Positions 27,680 through 36,945 of a DNA stretch of 64,000 nucleotides are shown here, piece by piece. The stretch covers positions 4,203,001-4,267,000 of the forward strand of contig NZ_CP083451.1 of assembly GCF_020080045.1 (NCBI RefSeq), written 5' to 3'. Within the stretch, counting starts at the first letter, position 1. The number at the start of each line of letters is the position of its first letter. Below the pieces are notes generated by a model. The model did no database searches. It was not told the origin of the DNA and was given only the letters and a program-made list of their open reading frames with translations. The position numbers and the translations under genes are program-made. Source of the stretch: Comamonas odontotermitis. GTDB lineage: Bacteria > Pseudomonadota > Gammaproteobacteria > Burkholderiales > Burkholderiaceae_C.

Positions 27680-28867
27680 ATGGACCAACACCTCAGTTCC
27701 CCTTCTGCCGCATCCAATTCCCTATCCGATTCCATCTGGGATTTCATCGTCATCGGTGCCGGCATGGCTGGCAGTTCCACTGCCTGGCAATTGGCAGAGC
27801 GCGCATCCGTGCTGGTGCTGGAGCGTGAATCGCAGCCCGGCTACCACACCACGGGCCGTTCTGCCGCGCTGTTTGAAGAGCATTACGGCCCCGCCCAGGT
27901 GCAGGCGCTGACACGCGCCAGCCGCATGTTTTACGAGCAGCCGCCAGCAGATTTTGCCGAGCAGCCCTTGGTGAGCCCGCGCGGCGTACTGTATGTGGCG
28001 AGCAACGACCAACTGCCGCAGCTGCGCAAGGAGTTTCAGAACGCACAGCTGCATTCCCCCCACGCCCGCTGGCTGGATACCACGGCCCTCAAGGCCCTGC
28101 TGCCTGCGCTGAACACCGAAGTACTGGTGGCCGGCTTTACCGACGATGGCGCCCGCGACCTCGATGTTCATGGCCTGCACCAAGGCTTCTTGCGCGGTCT
28201 GCGCCAGCGCGGCGGCCAGCTGTGGACCGATGCCGACGTGCAGGCACTGCAATGGAATGCCCAGGCACAGCGCTGGACCGTACAACTGGCCGATGGCCGC
28301 AGCGCACAGGCGCGCCACATCGTCAACGCCGCCGGCGCCTGGGCCGATGAGATGGGCCGTCTGGCAGGCGCCGCACCCATTGGCCTCACACCCAAGCGGC
28401 GCAGCGCATTCACCTTTGCCATGCCCGATGGCATGGACGGCCATGCCTGGCCGGCGGTGATCGATATCGATGAGCAGTGGTACTTCAAACCCGATGCAGG
28501 CCAGTTGCTCGGCTCTCCCGCGAATGCGGATGCGACTACGCCGCACGATGTGCAGCCCGAAGCGCTGGACATTGCCATTGGCATTGACCGCATCATGCAG
28601 GCCACGCAGTTCGACATACGCCGCCCCAGGCACACCTGGGCGGGCTTGCGCAGCTTTGTGGCAGACGGAGAAATGGTGATCGGCTGGGACACCCAGGCGC
28701 CACAGTTCCTGTGGGTGGCCGCACAGGGCGGCTACGGTATCCAGAGTGCGTATGGCTATTCGCTGTTGGCACGCAATCTGGCACTGAACGAGCCACTTGC
28801 CCCCGTGCTGCAGCAGCAAGGTGTGCAGCCCGATGCGCTGTCGCCACAGCGCCTGCAGACGCCGTAA
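27680..28867 (+). CDS. FAD-dependent oxidoreductase (DAO family)
   Basis: A 395-residue flavoprotein of the D-amino-acid-oxidase superfamily. The dinucleotide-binding FIVIGAGMAGSSTAW is near residues 20-35, and ERESQPGYHTTGRSAALF is the second FAD-contact block. RHIVNAAGAWADEMG and the C-terminal GLRSFVADGEMVIG...GGYGIQSAY stretch match glycine/sarcosine-oxidase-like enzymes. The substrate is unknown. ATG 27671 is also in frame. It is divergent from the sugar dehydrogenase. Confidence 0.88.
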   Translation: MDQHLSSPSAASNSLSDSIWDFIVIGAGMAGSSTAWQLAERASVLVLERESQPGYHTTGRSAALFEEHYGPAQVQALTRASRMFYEQPPADFAEQPLVSPRGVLYVASNDQLPQLRKEFQNAQLHSPHARWLDTTALKALLPALNTEVLVAGFTDDGARDLDVHGLHQGFLRGLRQRGGQLWTDADVQALQWNAQAQRWTVQLADGRSAQARHIVNAAGAWADEMGRLAGAAPIGLTPKRRSAFTFAMPDGMDGHAWPAVIDIDEQWYFKPDAGQLLGSPANADATTPHDVQPEALDIAIGIDRIMQATQFDIRRPRHTWAGLRSFVADGEMVIGWDTQAPQFLWVAAQGGYGIQSAYGYSLLARNLALNEPLAPVLQQQGVQPDALSPQRLQTP

Positions 28868-29029
28868 AGGCTGGAGATCAGCAGGCCCGGCAGGGCCGGT
28901 TACCCCAGTCGACAGCGGGAGCATGCTGAGGATTGGGACGCCACTTTGGGTAGCAATACCGCAGTGCCAGCAAGGTGCCGCCCCCATCTCTACACTGGGC
29001 CAAAACAGCACAACAACAGCTCTGCCGCC

Positions 29030-29983
29030 ATGTCTTCCTCTTCTTCGTCGTCGCCCCCGTTCAGCCCCCGGGATTTGATGCTCGCCATGGCCGTCGTTGT
29101 GATCTGGGGGGTGAATTTCGTGGTGATGAAATGGGGTCTGCGCAGCCTCACGCCCTTTGAGCTGGGCGCCATGCGCTATATCTGCGCGGCGTTTCCGCTG
29201 GTGCTGTTCATCAAGCCGCCCAAGGTGCACTGGCGCTGGGTGGTGCTGTTTGGCCTGCTGCAGGGCGTAGGGCAGTTCGGCTTTCTGTTCACGGCCCTCA
29301 AAGTCGGCATGACGGCGTCGCTGGCCAGCGTGATTCTGCAGACCCAGGTGTTTCTGACAGCCGTATGGACCTGGGTGCTGTTGCGCGGCAAGCCCGCACG
29401 CCCTTTGGTGGCGGGCATGTGCATTGCCGCACTGGGCCTGGGCTGCCTGCTAGTCAATGAGCTGCGCAGCAACGGCACGGGCGGCACCACGCTGGCAGGC
29501 CTGCTGCTGGTGCTGTGTGCGGCCACCTCGTGGTCCTGCTCGAACGTGGTGGTGCGCCTCGCGCAAAAGGAAAACGCCAGCTACGACCCGATCGCCTTCA
29601 TCACCTGGGGCAGCCTGATGCCCATCATTCCGTTCATCGCGCTCTCGGCCTGGCTGGACGACGGCGATATTGGCAGATGGACACAGTTGCAGACCTGGCA
29701 GCAGATTCCGCTGCTGGCGTGGGCGTCCATTGCCTACCTGGGCTGGATTGCAACCACCATCGGCTACGGGCTGTGGACACAGCTGATCCAGCGCTACTCC
29801 GCCAATCGCGTGGCGCCCTTCAGCCTGTGTGTACCGGTGATTGGCCTGTCCACCGGCATGCTGATGCTGGATGAAAAGGTGACACCCTGGCAGTGGGCTG
29901 GCGCCGTGCTGGTAGTGCTGGCACTGGTGGTAGTGATCTGGGGTGGACAGCTGGTGGAGGCTGCGCGCAGGGAGCGTCTATAA
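29030..29983 (+). CDS. eamA: EamA-type exporter (cysteine/O-acetylserine exporter-like)
   Basis: A 317-residue, ten-helix DMT-superfamily transporter. VVVIWGVNFVVMKWGL opens the first EamA repeat. The second repeat includes WSCSNVVVRLAQKE and ends at helices around VIGLSTGMLMLDEKVTPWQW. The pattern closely follows E. coli EamA, which exports O-acetylserine and cysteine; that substrate is an inference. The N-terminus after ATG 29030 is a run of serines. A dispersed repeat begins directly after the stop codon. Confidence 0.82.
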   Translation: MSSSSSSSPPFSPRDLMLAMAVVVIWGVNFVVMKWGLRSLTPFELGAMRYICAAFPLVLFIKPPKVHWRWVVLFGLLQGVGQFGFLFTALKVGMTASLASVILQTQVFLTAVWTWVLLRGKPARPLVAGMCIAALGLGCLLVNELRSNGTGGTTLAGLLLVLCAATSWSCSNVVVRLAQKENASYDPIAFITWGSLMPIIPFIALSAWLDDGDIGRWTQLQTWQQIPLLAWASIAYLGWIATTIGYGLWTQLIQRYSANRVAPFSLCVPVIGLSTGMLMLDEKVTPWQWAGAVLVVLALVVVIWGGQLVEAARRERL

Positions 29984-29985
29984 AA

Positions 29986-30037
29986 CAGCCTCCTGCGCTG
30001 GATCATAAAAGCGCAATTTGCTATTTATTTTATAGCG
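29986..30037. repeat. Dispersed 3'-end repeat, copy 7 (after eamA)
   Basis: GCCTCCTGCGCTGG, ATCATAAAAGCGCAATTTGC and TATTTATTTTATAGC succeed one another in the same order as copies 1 and 3. It starts two bases after the eamA stop. Confidence 0.6.
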
Positions 30038-30069
30038 AAATGGTGCGTTATCAGCCCCACACCTTTCCG

Positions 30070-31056
30070 TCACTCTTCAATGTTGGCGGCGTCGACAATC
30101 TTCTTGTATTTGGCGACTTCCGTCTTCAGGAAGACTGTCATATCGACCTTGGGCGATGCCAGCACGTTGCCGGTTGCCTCCATCTTGGCGCGGAAGGCAG
30201 GCGACTGCAAGGTGTCGTTCAGTGCAGTCTTGAGTTTGGCAGCCACCGCTGCAGGCAGCTTGGCGGGTCCCATCAGCGCAAACCAGCTGTTGATATCCAC
30301 ATGCTTGAACTGCGGATTCTCGGCCAGGGCGGGGATATCCGGCGTTACGCTGGAGCGCTTCGCCTCGGTGGTGCCCAGCGCCACCACCTTGCCCGCCTTG
30401 ATGTGCGGCAGGCCCGATGAGAGCACGAATACGCCGAATTCGAGGTTGTTGCCCACCAGATCATTCGTCAGCGGCGCCACTCCCTTGTAGGGCACATGGA
30501 TCATGTCCAGGCCACCGCTTTGCTTGACCATTTCGCCCGCCAGATGCAAGGCGGTGCCGACGCCCGAGCTGCCATAGCTGTACTTGCCCGGATTTGCAGC
30601 CACCAGCTGAATGAAATCATTCGCGTTCTTGACGCCAGTGGAATGGGATGCCACCAGGACCATGGGCTGGGTGGCCACCAGGCCAATCGGCGCAAAATCC
30701 TTGAACACATCGTATTTGACGGCTTTGTTGATGAACGGCGCAATCGCCATCTCGTTATTGGCCGACACCAGCAGGGTGTAGCCATCTGCCGTGGCCTTGG
30801 CCACCTTCTGCGCCCCAATTGCGCCACCAGCCCCGCCCAGGTTCTCGATCACGACCGGTTGTTTCAATCGCTCGGACAGCTCGGTCGCCACAAGACGCCC
30901 CACCAGATCGGTACTGCCGCCAGGCGGGTAGCCCACCACGATGGTGATGGGTTTGCTGGGATAGTTGTCTGCTGCCAGCGCCGGGATCGCCAGCGTGCCG
31001 AGCGCCACAGCGCAGAAAACCGGCATCATGTGCCGGCGCTTCAAAAAGTTATGCAT
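30070..31056 (-). CDS. Bug-family tripartite tricarboxylate transporter substrate-binding protein
   Basis: A 328-residue periplasmic binding protein of the Bug (TctC-like) family, very abundant in Betaproteobacteria. A signal peptide ends near PALAADNYPSKP. Family blocks are ITIVVGYPPGGSTD, GGAGGAIGAQKVAKA, YSYGSSGVGTALHLAGE and VPYKGVAPLTNDL. Ligands are usually carboxylates or aromatic acids. No TctAB membrane genes are adjacent, which is common for orphan Bug proteins. ATG 31056 has AAGGA seven bases upstream. Confidence 0.9.
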   Translation of the reverse strand: MHNFLKRRHMMPVFCAVALGTLAIPALAADNYPSKPITIVVGYPPGGSTDLVGRLVATELSERLKQPVVIENLGGAGGAIGAQKVAKATADGYTLLVSANNEMAIAPFINKAVKYDVFKDFAPIGLVATQPMVLVASHSTGVKNANDFIQLVAANPGKYSYGSSGVGTALHLAGEMVKQSGGLDMIHVPYKGVAPLTNDLVGNNLEFGVFVLSSGLPHIKAGKVVALGTTEAKRSSVTPDIPALAENPQFKHVDINSWFALMGPAKLPAAVAAKLKTALNDTLQSPAFRAKMEATGNVLASPKVDMTVFLKTEVAKYKKIVDAANIEE

Positions 31057-31166
31057 GGTTTCATCCTTGTGCGGCGCAGACACCGGAAAGTGCCGCACCA
31101 GCCATGCCCCATTGTGCCCACAAAGGAGAAGCAGACCAATCCAAAAGATTGATCACACGCCACACA

Positions 31167-31709
31167 CTATAGCGGCCGGTTCAATCGCTTTTCCACCTGG
31201 CGGCGTTCCCAATCCGAGCCGAGAAACGGCACCCACTGGAACAGCCTGTTGGCTTGCAACAGCAACGCCAGGCCCCAGCCGAATGCGGGCCACACCACCC
31301 ACCAGTAATGGCGCTGTGTGAATGCGTTGACCAGGGCCAGTACGGCGATGACAACGACATATAGCATCAGTTGCCGGTAAAAGCGGCCCAGTTTACGCAC
31401 ATGGCGCATCGCCAGCCATTCTTCCTGCGCGCGCTGCTGGTCGCTTGCAGTGGTCATTGGCGCGGGGGCTGGCGGTAAAGCGTTGTCCGCGTCTGGGCTG
31501 CCCGTTGTCTGTTCGGATGCATGCATGGCCGGAACTCCTCGTAATTGCTGAAAGTCCACCTCAAAGACGGACGCCAGCGATTTCCAGGTTTCGACCGTGG
31601 CACCACTGCCTTGCTCGATACGTTGAATGGTTCGCACGCTCAGGCCACTCAGTTCGGCCAGTTGTTGTTGGGACCACCCTCGTTGCAAACGCAGTTTTTG
31701 AACCAGCAT
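31167..31709 (-). CDS. XRE-family regulator with C-terminal two-TM domain
   Basis: A 180-residue protein. Residues 1-62 are a Cro/CI-type helix-turn-helix (QQQLAELSGLSVRTIQRIEQG). After a Pro/Ala linker, residues about 112-160 hold two membrane helices (LMLYVVVIAVLALVNAF and WWVVWPAFGWGLALLL), the 2TM domain often found on such regulators. It may act as a membrane-tethered transcription factor. ATG 31709 has AGGAG seven bases upstream. Targets are unknown. It is followed by the Bug-type gene and preceded by pyrF. Confidence 0.85.
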   Translation of the reverse strand: MLVQKLRLQRGWSQQQLAELSGLSVRTIQRIEQGSGATVETWKSLASVFEVDFQQLRGVPAMHASEQTTGSPDADNALPPAPAPMTTASDQQRAQEEWLAMRHVRKLGRFYRQLMLYVVVIAVLALVNAFTQRHYWWVVWPAFGWGLALLLQANRLFQWVPFLGSDWERRQVEKRLNRPL

Positions 31710-31822
31710 GTCATTTCTCCTGAAACATCGCCACTGCAATGTGCCAAGTTTCCGTGTGCTGCACCACGCCAGCAGGCCGCCATCCGCACGACAGAGAGCC
31801 GACAGGCGCTGGACAGTGCCCC

Positions 31823-32644
31823 TCAGTCCACTGCGTTCAGCATGTCCCGCGTTTGCTGCGCAGCCAGACGCGCCGCCTGCGCGAAGTCGTCGCCCTGAGA
31901 TGCGTACAGAACCGCACGCGAGGAATTGATGACGATGGGCCCCCCCCCGATGCGCGCTGCCTTGACCGTGGCCACGGCATCGCCGCCCTGCGCGCCCACG
32001 CCAGGAATCAGCAAGGGCAGCGACGGCGCAAGCGCACGCACGCGCTCGATTTCCTGCGGGCGCGTGGCGCCCACCACCAGGCCGAGCTGGCCATTGGTGT
32101 TCCACGGGCCCTGGGCCAGTTGGGCTACATGCTCGAACATCCGGGGATTGCCGGGCACATCAGCCAGCACCTGGGCCTGCAGGTCATCCCCCCCCGGGTT
32201 GGAGGTGCGGCACAACAGGAAGGCGCCCTTGCCTTCGTACTTCAGATAGGGTGTGATGGAGTCAAAACCCATGAAAGGCGATAAGGTCACCGCATCGGCG
32301 CCATAGCGCTCAAAGGCTTCCTTGGCGTATTGCTCGGCGGTCGATCCGATGTCGCCGCGCTTGGCGTCAAGAATCACCGGCACATGCGGTGCAACCGCAC
32401 GCATGTGCGCCATCAGCTTTTCCAGCTGGTCCTCGGCGCGATGGGCCGCAAAGTACGCAATCTGCGGTTTGAAGCTGTTGACCAGGCCGTGGGTGGCATC
32501 CACGATGGCGGCACAGAAATCATAGATTCTGGACGCATCGCCCTTCATGGCCCCGGGAAAGCGGCTGGGTTCAGGATCCAGGCCCACGCACAGCATGGAG
32601 TTGTTTTGGGTGGCTGCGGCGCGCAGCTGGTCGATGAATGGCAT
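31823..32644 (-). CDS. pyrF: Orotidine-5'-phosphate decarboxylase (type 2)
   Basis: A 273-residue enzyme of UMP synthesis. [15 protein letters not shown] holds the catalytic Asp/Lys (K95) motif of the type 2 family. [11 protein letters not shown] and PGVGAQGGD follow. ATG 32644 matches the family N-terminus ([10 protein letters not shown]); the frame is open further upstream. Two G homopolymers lie in the coding strand, a run of 9 (31940-31948) and a run of 8 (32188-32195), both in Gly codons. The reading frame is intact. Confidence 0.94.
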   Translation of the reverse strand: MPFIDQLRAAATQNNSMLCVGLDPEPSRFPGAMKGDASRIYDFCAAIVDATHGLVNSFKPQIAYFAAHRAEDQLEKLMAHMRAVAPHVPVILDAKRGDIGSTAEQYAKEAFERYGADAVTLSPFMGFDSITPYLKYEGKGAFLLCRTSNPGGDDLQAQVLADVPGNPRMFEHVAQLAQGPWNTNGQLGLVVGATRPQEIERVRALAPSLPLLIPGVGAQGGDAVATVKAARIGGGPIVINSSRAVLYASQGDDFAQAARLAAQQTRDMLNAVD

Positions 32645-32727
32645 GACCCGTATTGTAAAAGGCCGCCCTTGATGGGTTTTGCGCAGCTGACTGTGCCATG
32701 CGGGGATTGCAGTTACCATCGCTGCCC

Positions 32728-33618
32728 ATGCCTACCCTGTCGCGAAAACAACTGATTACATTGACGCTGTTGACCCTGGTCTGGGGCCTGAACTGGCCGG
32801 TGATGAAGCTGGGCGTGCAGCATTTCCCTCCGCTGGCTTTCCGCGCCAGCTCCATGCTCATTGGTCTGCCCCTGCTGGCGGCCTTGCTGGTGGTGCTGAA
32901 GACGCCCTTCAAGGTGGAGCGCCGCTACTGGGTGCGCCTATTGGTGCTCGGCCTTTTCAACATGGTGCTGTGGCACACCTTGATCATCATTGCCATCCCC
33001 TTGCTGCCCAGCGGGCGGGCCGCCATTCTGGGCTATACCATGCCCATTTTTTCAGCAGCCATTGGCGCTCTGTTCTTCAGTGATCGCCTGCCAGCGCGCG
33101 CCTGGGCTGGCGTCGCAGCCGCAGCAGGTGGCGTGTTGCTGCTTCTGTGGAACGAGATGGACAAGCTGGGAGGCAAACCCACGGGTGTGGCGCTGATGCT
33201 GGTGGCTGCCGGCAGCTGGGCGCTGGGCACGCAGTTGCTGCGGCGCACCACGATCCCGGCACCGACACTGACGCTGGCTTTCTGGATGACTGTGGAAACC
33301 ACCCTCTGCCTGTGCGTGCTGACCACGGTGCTGGAACGCCCGCAGTGGCATGCCCCCGATGCAATGGCCTGGGGCGCCATTCTTTTCAATGCCATCCTGG
33401 TGATCGGCTTTGCGCAGGTGGCCTGGTTCTTTCTGGTGCGCACCCTGCCACCATTGGCCTCCACATTGAGCGTGATGATGATCCCGGTACTGGGGGTCTT
33501 CAGCGGCGCGTGGTGGCTGGAGGAAGTTCTGCACTGGCAGGACTGGACGGCTGTGGCCCTGATGGTGGTGGCCATTGCCTCGGTGCTGTGGCCAAGCAAA
33601 GCCAGCACCCGAGCCTAG
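32728..33618 (+). CDS. EamA/DMT-family transporter
   Basis: A 296-residue, ten-helix drug/metabolite transporter. It shows two EamA repeats, the first opening [21 protein letters not shown], with the characteristic GWT/PG loops degenerate. The substrate is not recognisable. It is a second EamA gene in the window, only about 30% similar by eye to the one at 29 kb. It is divergent from pyrF. Confidence 0.85.
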   Translation: MPTLSRKQLITLTLLTLVWGLNWPVMKLGVQHFPPLAFRASSMLIGLPLLAALLVVLKTPFKVERRYWVRLLVLGLFNMVLWHTLIIIAIPLLPSGRAAILGYTMPIFSAAIGALFFSDRLPARAWAGVAAAAGGVLLLLWNEMDKLGGKPTGVALMLVAAGSWALGTQLLRRTTIPAPTLTLAFWMTVETTLCLCVLTTVLERPQWHAPDAMAWGAILFNAILVIGFAQVAWFFLVRTLPPLASTLSVMMIPVLGVFSGAWWLEEVLHWQDWTAVALMVVAIASVLWPSKASTRA

Positions 33619-33714
33619 CCCAGCGTGTTGGTAGGCGATCACTGATGACGCCGGGCTGTTCCTCAGCGCTGTCCCGGCGCCAAAGCCACGTTCTCTGCAC
33701 CCATCATCTGCAAT

Positions 33715-33745
33715 AAAAAACGCACTATCAAAACGATAGTGCGTT
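33715..33745 (-). terminator. Rho-independent terminator after the lipoprotein pair
   Basis: AACGCACTATC (33719-33729) pairs with GATAGTGCGTT (33735-33745), an 11-bp perfect stem. The minus strand continues into TTTTTTATT. Confidence 0.88.
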
Positions 33746-33779
33746 GCGCTCACCAGATGGGCGCTAGCCCATGCTTGGC

Positions 33780-34358
33780 TTAACGTGGTGCGTTCACCAG
33801 ACGGGTCACGTCGCGGTCATTGGGCAGTGCGTAGTCGTAGCCCGCGAGGATGCGGCTGTCTTCGGTGCGCACGAGCTTGAGGCTGACGTAGGTGAAGTTG
33901 GCCGCAGGCGAGTAGGTGCCCACCACCACCATCGAGGCGTTCTGGCTGCGGGCAATGTCACGCATTTCGCGCGACAGCATCAGCTCGCCGGTGCCTTCAC
34001 GCACATACAGATCGGTGCGCAGCTTGACTTCCTTGACGTGGAAGCCGCGTGCAGCCATCTGGTTGGCGTAGATCTCGGACAGCGTGCGACCCAATGGGGC
34101 CGACGCACTGGTGTTGTTCACGTTCACCACGGTGGCCACCAGCACAGGGCCCGTGCCCACGGCTTGAGGCACCACGGTGGCCGTCAGCTTGTTGATGGCA
34201 TCCTGGCTGCTGGCCAGGAAATTGTTGGCATCTGCAGCCTGGTAGGTAGGCTCGGTGCGAACCGTGCTCACCGGCTGGGCGGGAACGCCCCAGCTGGTGC
34301 AGCCTGCCAATACGGCGGCAGATGCGAGAGCTGCAATGGAAGTCAGTCGCATCATCAT
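33780..34358 (-). CDS. FlgO-family outer-membrane lipoprotein
   Basis: A roughly 190-residue lipoprotein with a signal sequence and lipobox VLAGC (Cys20 from ATG 34358). The mature part matches the FlgO family, with VLVATVVNVNNTSASAPLGRTLSEIYANQM, LYVREGTGELMLSREMRDIARSQ and VVGTYSPAANFTYVSLKLV. In vibrios FlgO helps the outer-membrane part of the flagellum; here no flagellar genes are present, so the role is open. Three in-frame ATGs overlap the stop codon of the upstream lipoprotein gene. It ends at a strong terminator. Confidence 0.85.
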   Translation of the reverse strand: MMMRLTSIAALASAAVLAGCTSWGVPAQPVSTVRTEPTYQAADANNFLASSQDAINKLTATVVPQAVGTGPVLVATVVNVNNTSASAPLGRTLSEIYANQMAARGFHVKEVKLRTDLYVREGTGELMLSREMRDIARSQNASMVVVGTYSPAANFTYVSLKLVRTEDSRILAGYDYALPNDRDVTRLVNAPR

Positions 34359-35005
34359 TTGTTCACCACCTTCATGTTCACGGCACGATAGGCTTCGGTC
34401 TTGGCGAACTGGCCGACGGAGGCGTTGTCCACATAGTACACATTGGACTTGCGCGCCACGTACTGGCCTTGGCGCAGCACGGTCGAGGTCAGCAGCACTT
34501 CCGAGTAAGCTGGTGCGCCAGCGGCGGTGACGGGCTGGTAATCGGCGTCGCCAATGGTGGCACCAAAGCCGTAGTAACCATTGCGGTTGTAGCCATCCGG
34601 CGCTTCGGGGCTGTAGCCGCCGACATGCTGCAGATTGTGGTGCACGATCTTGGCATCGTAGTTCAGCTCAAGCTGCTGGCCAGGGGTGTTGTAGACCGAG
34701 GCGCCATGCTGCACCAGCTTGGTCACCACCAGATCGTGGAACACCGCATCAAACGCGCTGGCGTTCTGCGGCAGGGCCACATACAGCGGCGTCTTGGCAT
34801 TGAGGCCATTGCGCTCCAGAGTCGCCATGGTTTCTGCCACCACGTCGCTGGCCATCAGGTCCCAGTGGCCCGCAGCACGCACCTTCATCTGGGTTGGTTG
34901 CGCATAGTTTGCGCCGTATGGAACGGGAGCTTCTACCGCGCAGCCCGTCAATGCGAGCACAGCGCCAGCCAGCGCTGCAGCTCCAATGGTCTTTTTCAAT
35001 GCCAT
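34355..35005 (-). CDS. Outer-membrane lipoprotein of unknown function, paired with FlgO-like gene
   Basis: A 216-residue lipoprotein with signal peptide and lipobox ALTGC (Cys22). The Shine-Dalgarno sequence GAGGAGGG lies five bases before ATG 35005. The mature part has a SDVVAETMATLERNG stretch and a YNRNGYYGFGATIGDADY region with many aromatics. I do not recognise a named family, though a FlgP-like role next to FlgO is conceivable. The gene overlaps the FlgO-like gene by 4 bp, so the two products are made together and may form one envelope complex. Confidence 0.75.
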   Translation of the reverse strand: MALKKTIGAAALAGAVLALTGCAVEAPVPYGANYAQPTQMKVRAAGHWDLMASDVVAETMATLERNGLNAKTPLYVALPQNASAFDAVFHDLVVTKLVQHGASVYNTPGQQLELNYDAKIVHHNLQHVGGYSPEAPDGYNRNGYYGFGATIGDADYQPVTAAGAPAYSEVLLTSTVLRQGQYVARKSNVYYVDNASVGQFAKTEAYRAVNMKVVNK

Positions 35006-35213
35006 GTTTTCCCTCCTCGGAATTGGAATGTGGGCGAGCCGATGCCCGTCCATGCTTGGTTCCATTGTTGTAGATGTGATGGCGCAAAGACAAGGAAAAC
35101 GATCCAAAGTGCGAGCACAACGAAGCATTTTGTTGTTTTTGCTCACACTTTAGTGTTTACTCCTTGCAAGCGCTCCGGCCAGGGCGCGCCGTGAGCCACC
35201 ACGCGGGTCGCCT

Positions 35214-36407
35214 TCAGCCGTTGGCGCGCTTTTCCAGGATCTCGAACGCTGGCAGTGTCTTGCCCTCCAGCACTTCAAGGAAAGCACCGCCGCCGGTCGA
35301 GATGTAGCCGATCTTGTCTTCAATGCCGTATTTGGCAATTGCGGCCAACGTGTCGCCGCCACCGGCAATGCTGAAAGCAGGCGACTCGGCAATGGCCGCT
35401 GCAATGGTTTTGGTGCCGCCGGCAAACTGGTCGAACTCGAATACGCCGACCGGGCCGTTCCAGACGATGGTGCCCGCCTGCTTGAGCTGCTCAGCCAACC
35501 CGGCCGCCGTCTCGGGGCCAATGTCCAGGATCATGTCGTCGTCGGCCACATCGGTCGCCTTCTTGACCGTGGCTGGCGCATCGGCGGCAAAGGTCTTGGC
35601 CACCACTACATCGGTCGGGATGGGCACATTGGCGCCGCGCGCTGCCATGACATCGATTACCGCCTTGGCTTCACCCACCAGATCAGCTTCGGCCAGCGAC
35701 TTGCCGATCTTCAGGCCAGCGGCCAGCATGAAGGTGTTGGCGATACCGCCACCCACGATGAGTTGGTCCACATTGTTGGACAGCGATTGCAGAATGGTCA
35801 GCTTGGTCGATACCTTGGAGCCCGCAACAATGGCCGCCAACGGGCGTTTGGGGTTGGCCAGCGCCTTGCTGATGGCATCGATCTCGGCAGACAGCAGCGG
35901 GCCTGCACAGGCAACCGGTGCGTACTCGGCAATACCGTAGGTGGTGCCTTCGGCGCGGTGGGCGGTGCCAAAGGCATCATTCACATAGATATCGCAGAGC
36001 TTGGCCATCTTCTGCGCCAGCTCGGGAACATTCTTTTTCTCGCCCTTGTTGACGCGGCAGTTTTCCAGCAGCACGACCTGGCCGGGCTGCACCTCAACGC
36101 CGTCGACCCAGTTGGCAACCAGCGGCACATCACGGCCCAGGAGTTCGGCCATGCGCCTGGCCACGGGAGCGAGCGAGTCTTCGGGTTTGAATTCGCCTTC
36201 GGTCGGACGGCCCAGGTGGCTGGTCACCATCACGGCAGCGCCGGCTTTCAAGGCCATCTCGATGGCGGGAACCGACGCACGCACGCGTGTGTCTTCGGTG
36301 ATGTCGCCGGCATCGTTCAACGGCACATTCAGGTCGGAGCGGATGAATACACGCTTGCCTTGCACCTTGCCCTGGGCACACAGATCGGAGAAACGGAGGA
36401 TGTTCAT
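35214..36407 (-). CDS. pgk: Phosphoglycerate kinase
   Basis: A 397-residue glycolytic enzyme transferring phosphate between 1,3-bisphosphoglycerate and [14 protein letters not shown] is the N-terminal signature. [10 protein letters not shown] is the substrate-binding block, and the C-terminal nucleotide loop reads [16 protein letters not shown] 36407 matches the family start. It lies on the same strand as fba and pyk but about 28 and 32 kb away. Confidence 0.97.
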   Translation of the reverse strand: MNILRFSDLCAQGKVQGKRVFIRSDLNVPLNDAGDITEDTRVRASVPAIEMALKAGAAVMVTSHLGRPTEGEFKPEDSLAPVARRMAELLGRDVPLVANWVDGVEVQPGQVVLLENCRVNKGEKKNVPELAQKMAKLCDIYVNDAFGTAHRAEGTTYGIAEYAPVACAGPLLSAEIDAISKALANPKRPLAAIVAGSKVSTKLTILQSLSNNVDQLIVGGGIANTFMLAAGLKIGKSLAEADLVGEAKAVIDVMAARGANVPIPTDVVVAKTFAADAPATVKKATDVADDDMILDIGPETAAGLAEQLKQAGTIVWNGPVGVFEFDQFAGGTKTIAAAIAESPAFSIAGGGDTLAAIAKYGIEDKIGYISTGGGAFLEVLEGKTLPAFEILEKRANG

Positions 36408-36585
36408 GGAATGGTCGTCACAGAGTCAAAAAACCGATGGACAGCATGGCCGCTGCCGGAATTGCCGCCATTGTAGAGGCGCCATCCGGGCAGATGCAGA
36501 TGCCAGGAGAGGTCGGCGCCTCGCCAGTGATAAAGATCAAGAGGAAATCGGCCGCCAGCGCCCGACTGGAAAGCGCATTCACATC

Positions 36586-36605
36586 AAAATCAATAGCAGA
36601 TCACC
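36586..36605. repeat. Dispersed 3'-end repeat fragment at the end of azlD
   Basis: ATCAAAATCAATAGCAGATC overlaps the azlD stop codon. It corresponds to the AT-rich arm only. Confidence 0.35.
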
Positions 36606-36945
36606 AGCCCAGACCAATGTGCAGAGGCAGGTACACCGCCATACCGACCACGATGGTGCCCAGAATGCCGCGCTTCTTGAAGTAATAGAGGGTGGCGCAG
36701 ACGAGCGCTGGAATGCGCGCATCCAGCACCGTGGTGATGAGGTGACCCTGGGTCATCAGCACCTCTGGCGCGATGACGGCGGTGAGCGCCGCAAGCGGTG
36801 CGTATTTGAGGCCGCGCTTGAGCCAGTCGGGCAGCGGCAGCTCGTTTTTCGGGATCATGAAGAACGCACGGGTAATGACGGTGATCACCGTGAGGCCGAC
36901 GATGGCCGTCAGTTGGTAGAGCAGCTCCCAGTCTTCGGCGCTCAT
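36601..36945 (-). CDS. azlD: AzlD-family branched-chain amino acid exporter subunit
   Basis: A 114-residue membrane protein with about four helices. It belongs to the AzlD family, the small partner of AzlC in branched-chain amino acid export. Its start overlaps the azlC stop codon by four bases (ATGA). A dispersed-repeat fragment (TGCTATTGATTTTGA on the minus strand) begins right after its stop. Confidence 0.9.
   Translation of the reverse strand: MSAEDWELLYQLTAIVGLTVITVITRAFFMIPKNELPLPDWLKRGLKYAPLAALTAVIAPEVLMTQGHLITTVLDARIPALVCATLYYFKKRGILGTIVVGMAVYLPLHIGLGW

Noticed and set aside
28946..29030. An earlier start for the eamA gene at 28946
   Set aside because: The extra residues are low-complexity and unlike the family N-terminus; ATG 29030 fits the EamA fold.
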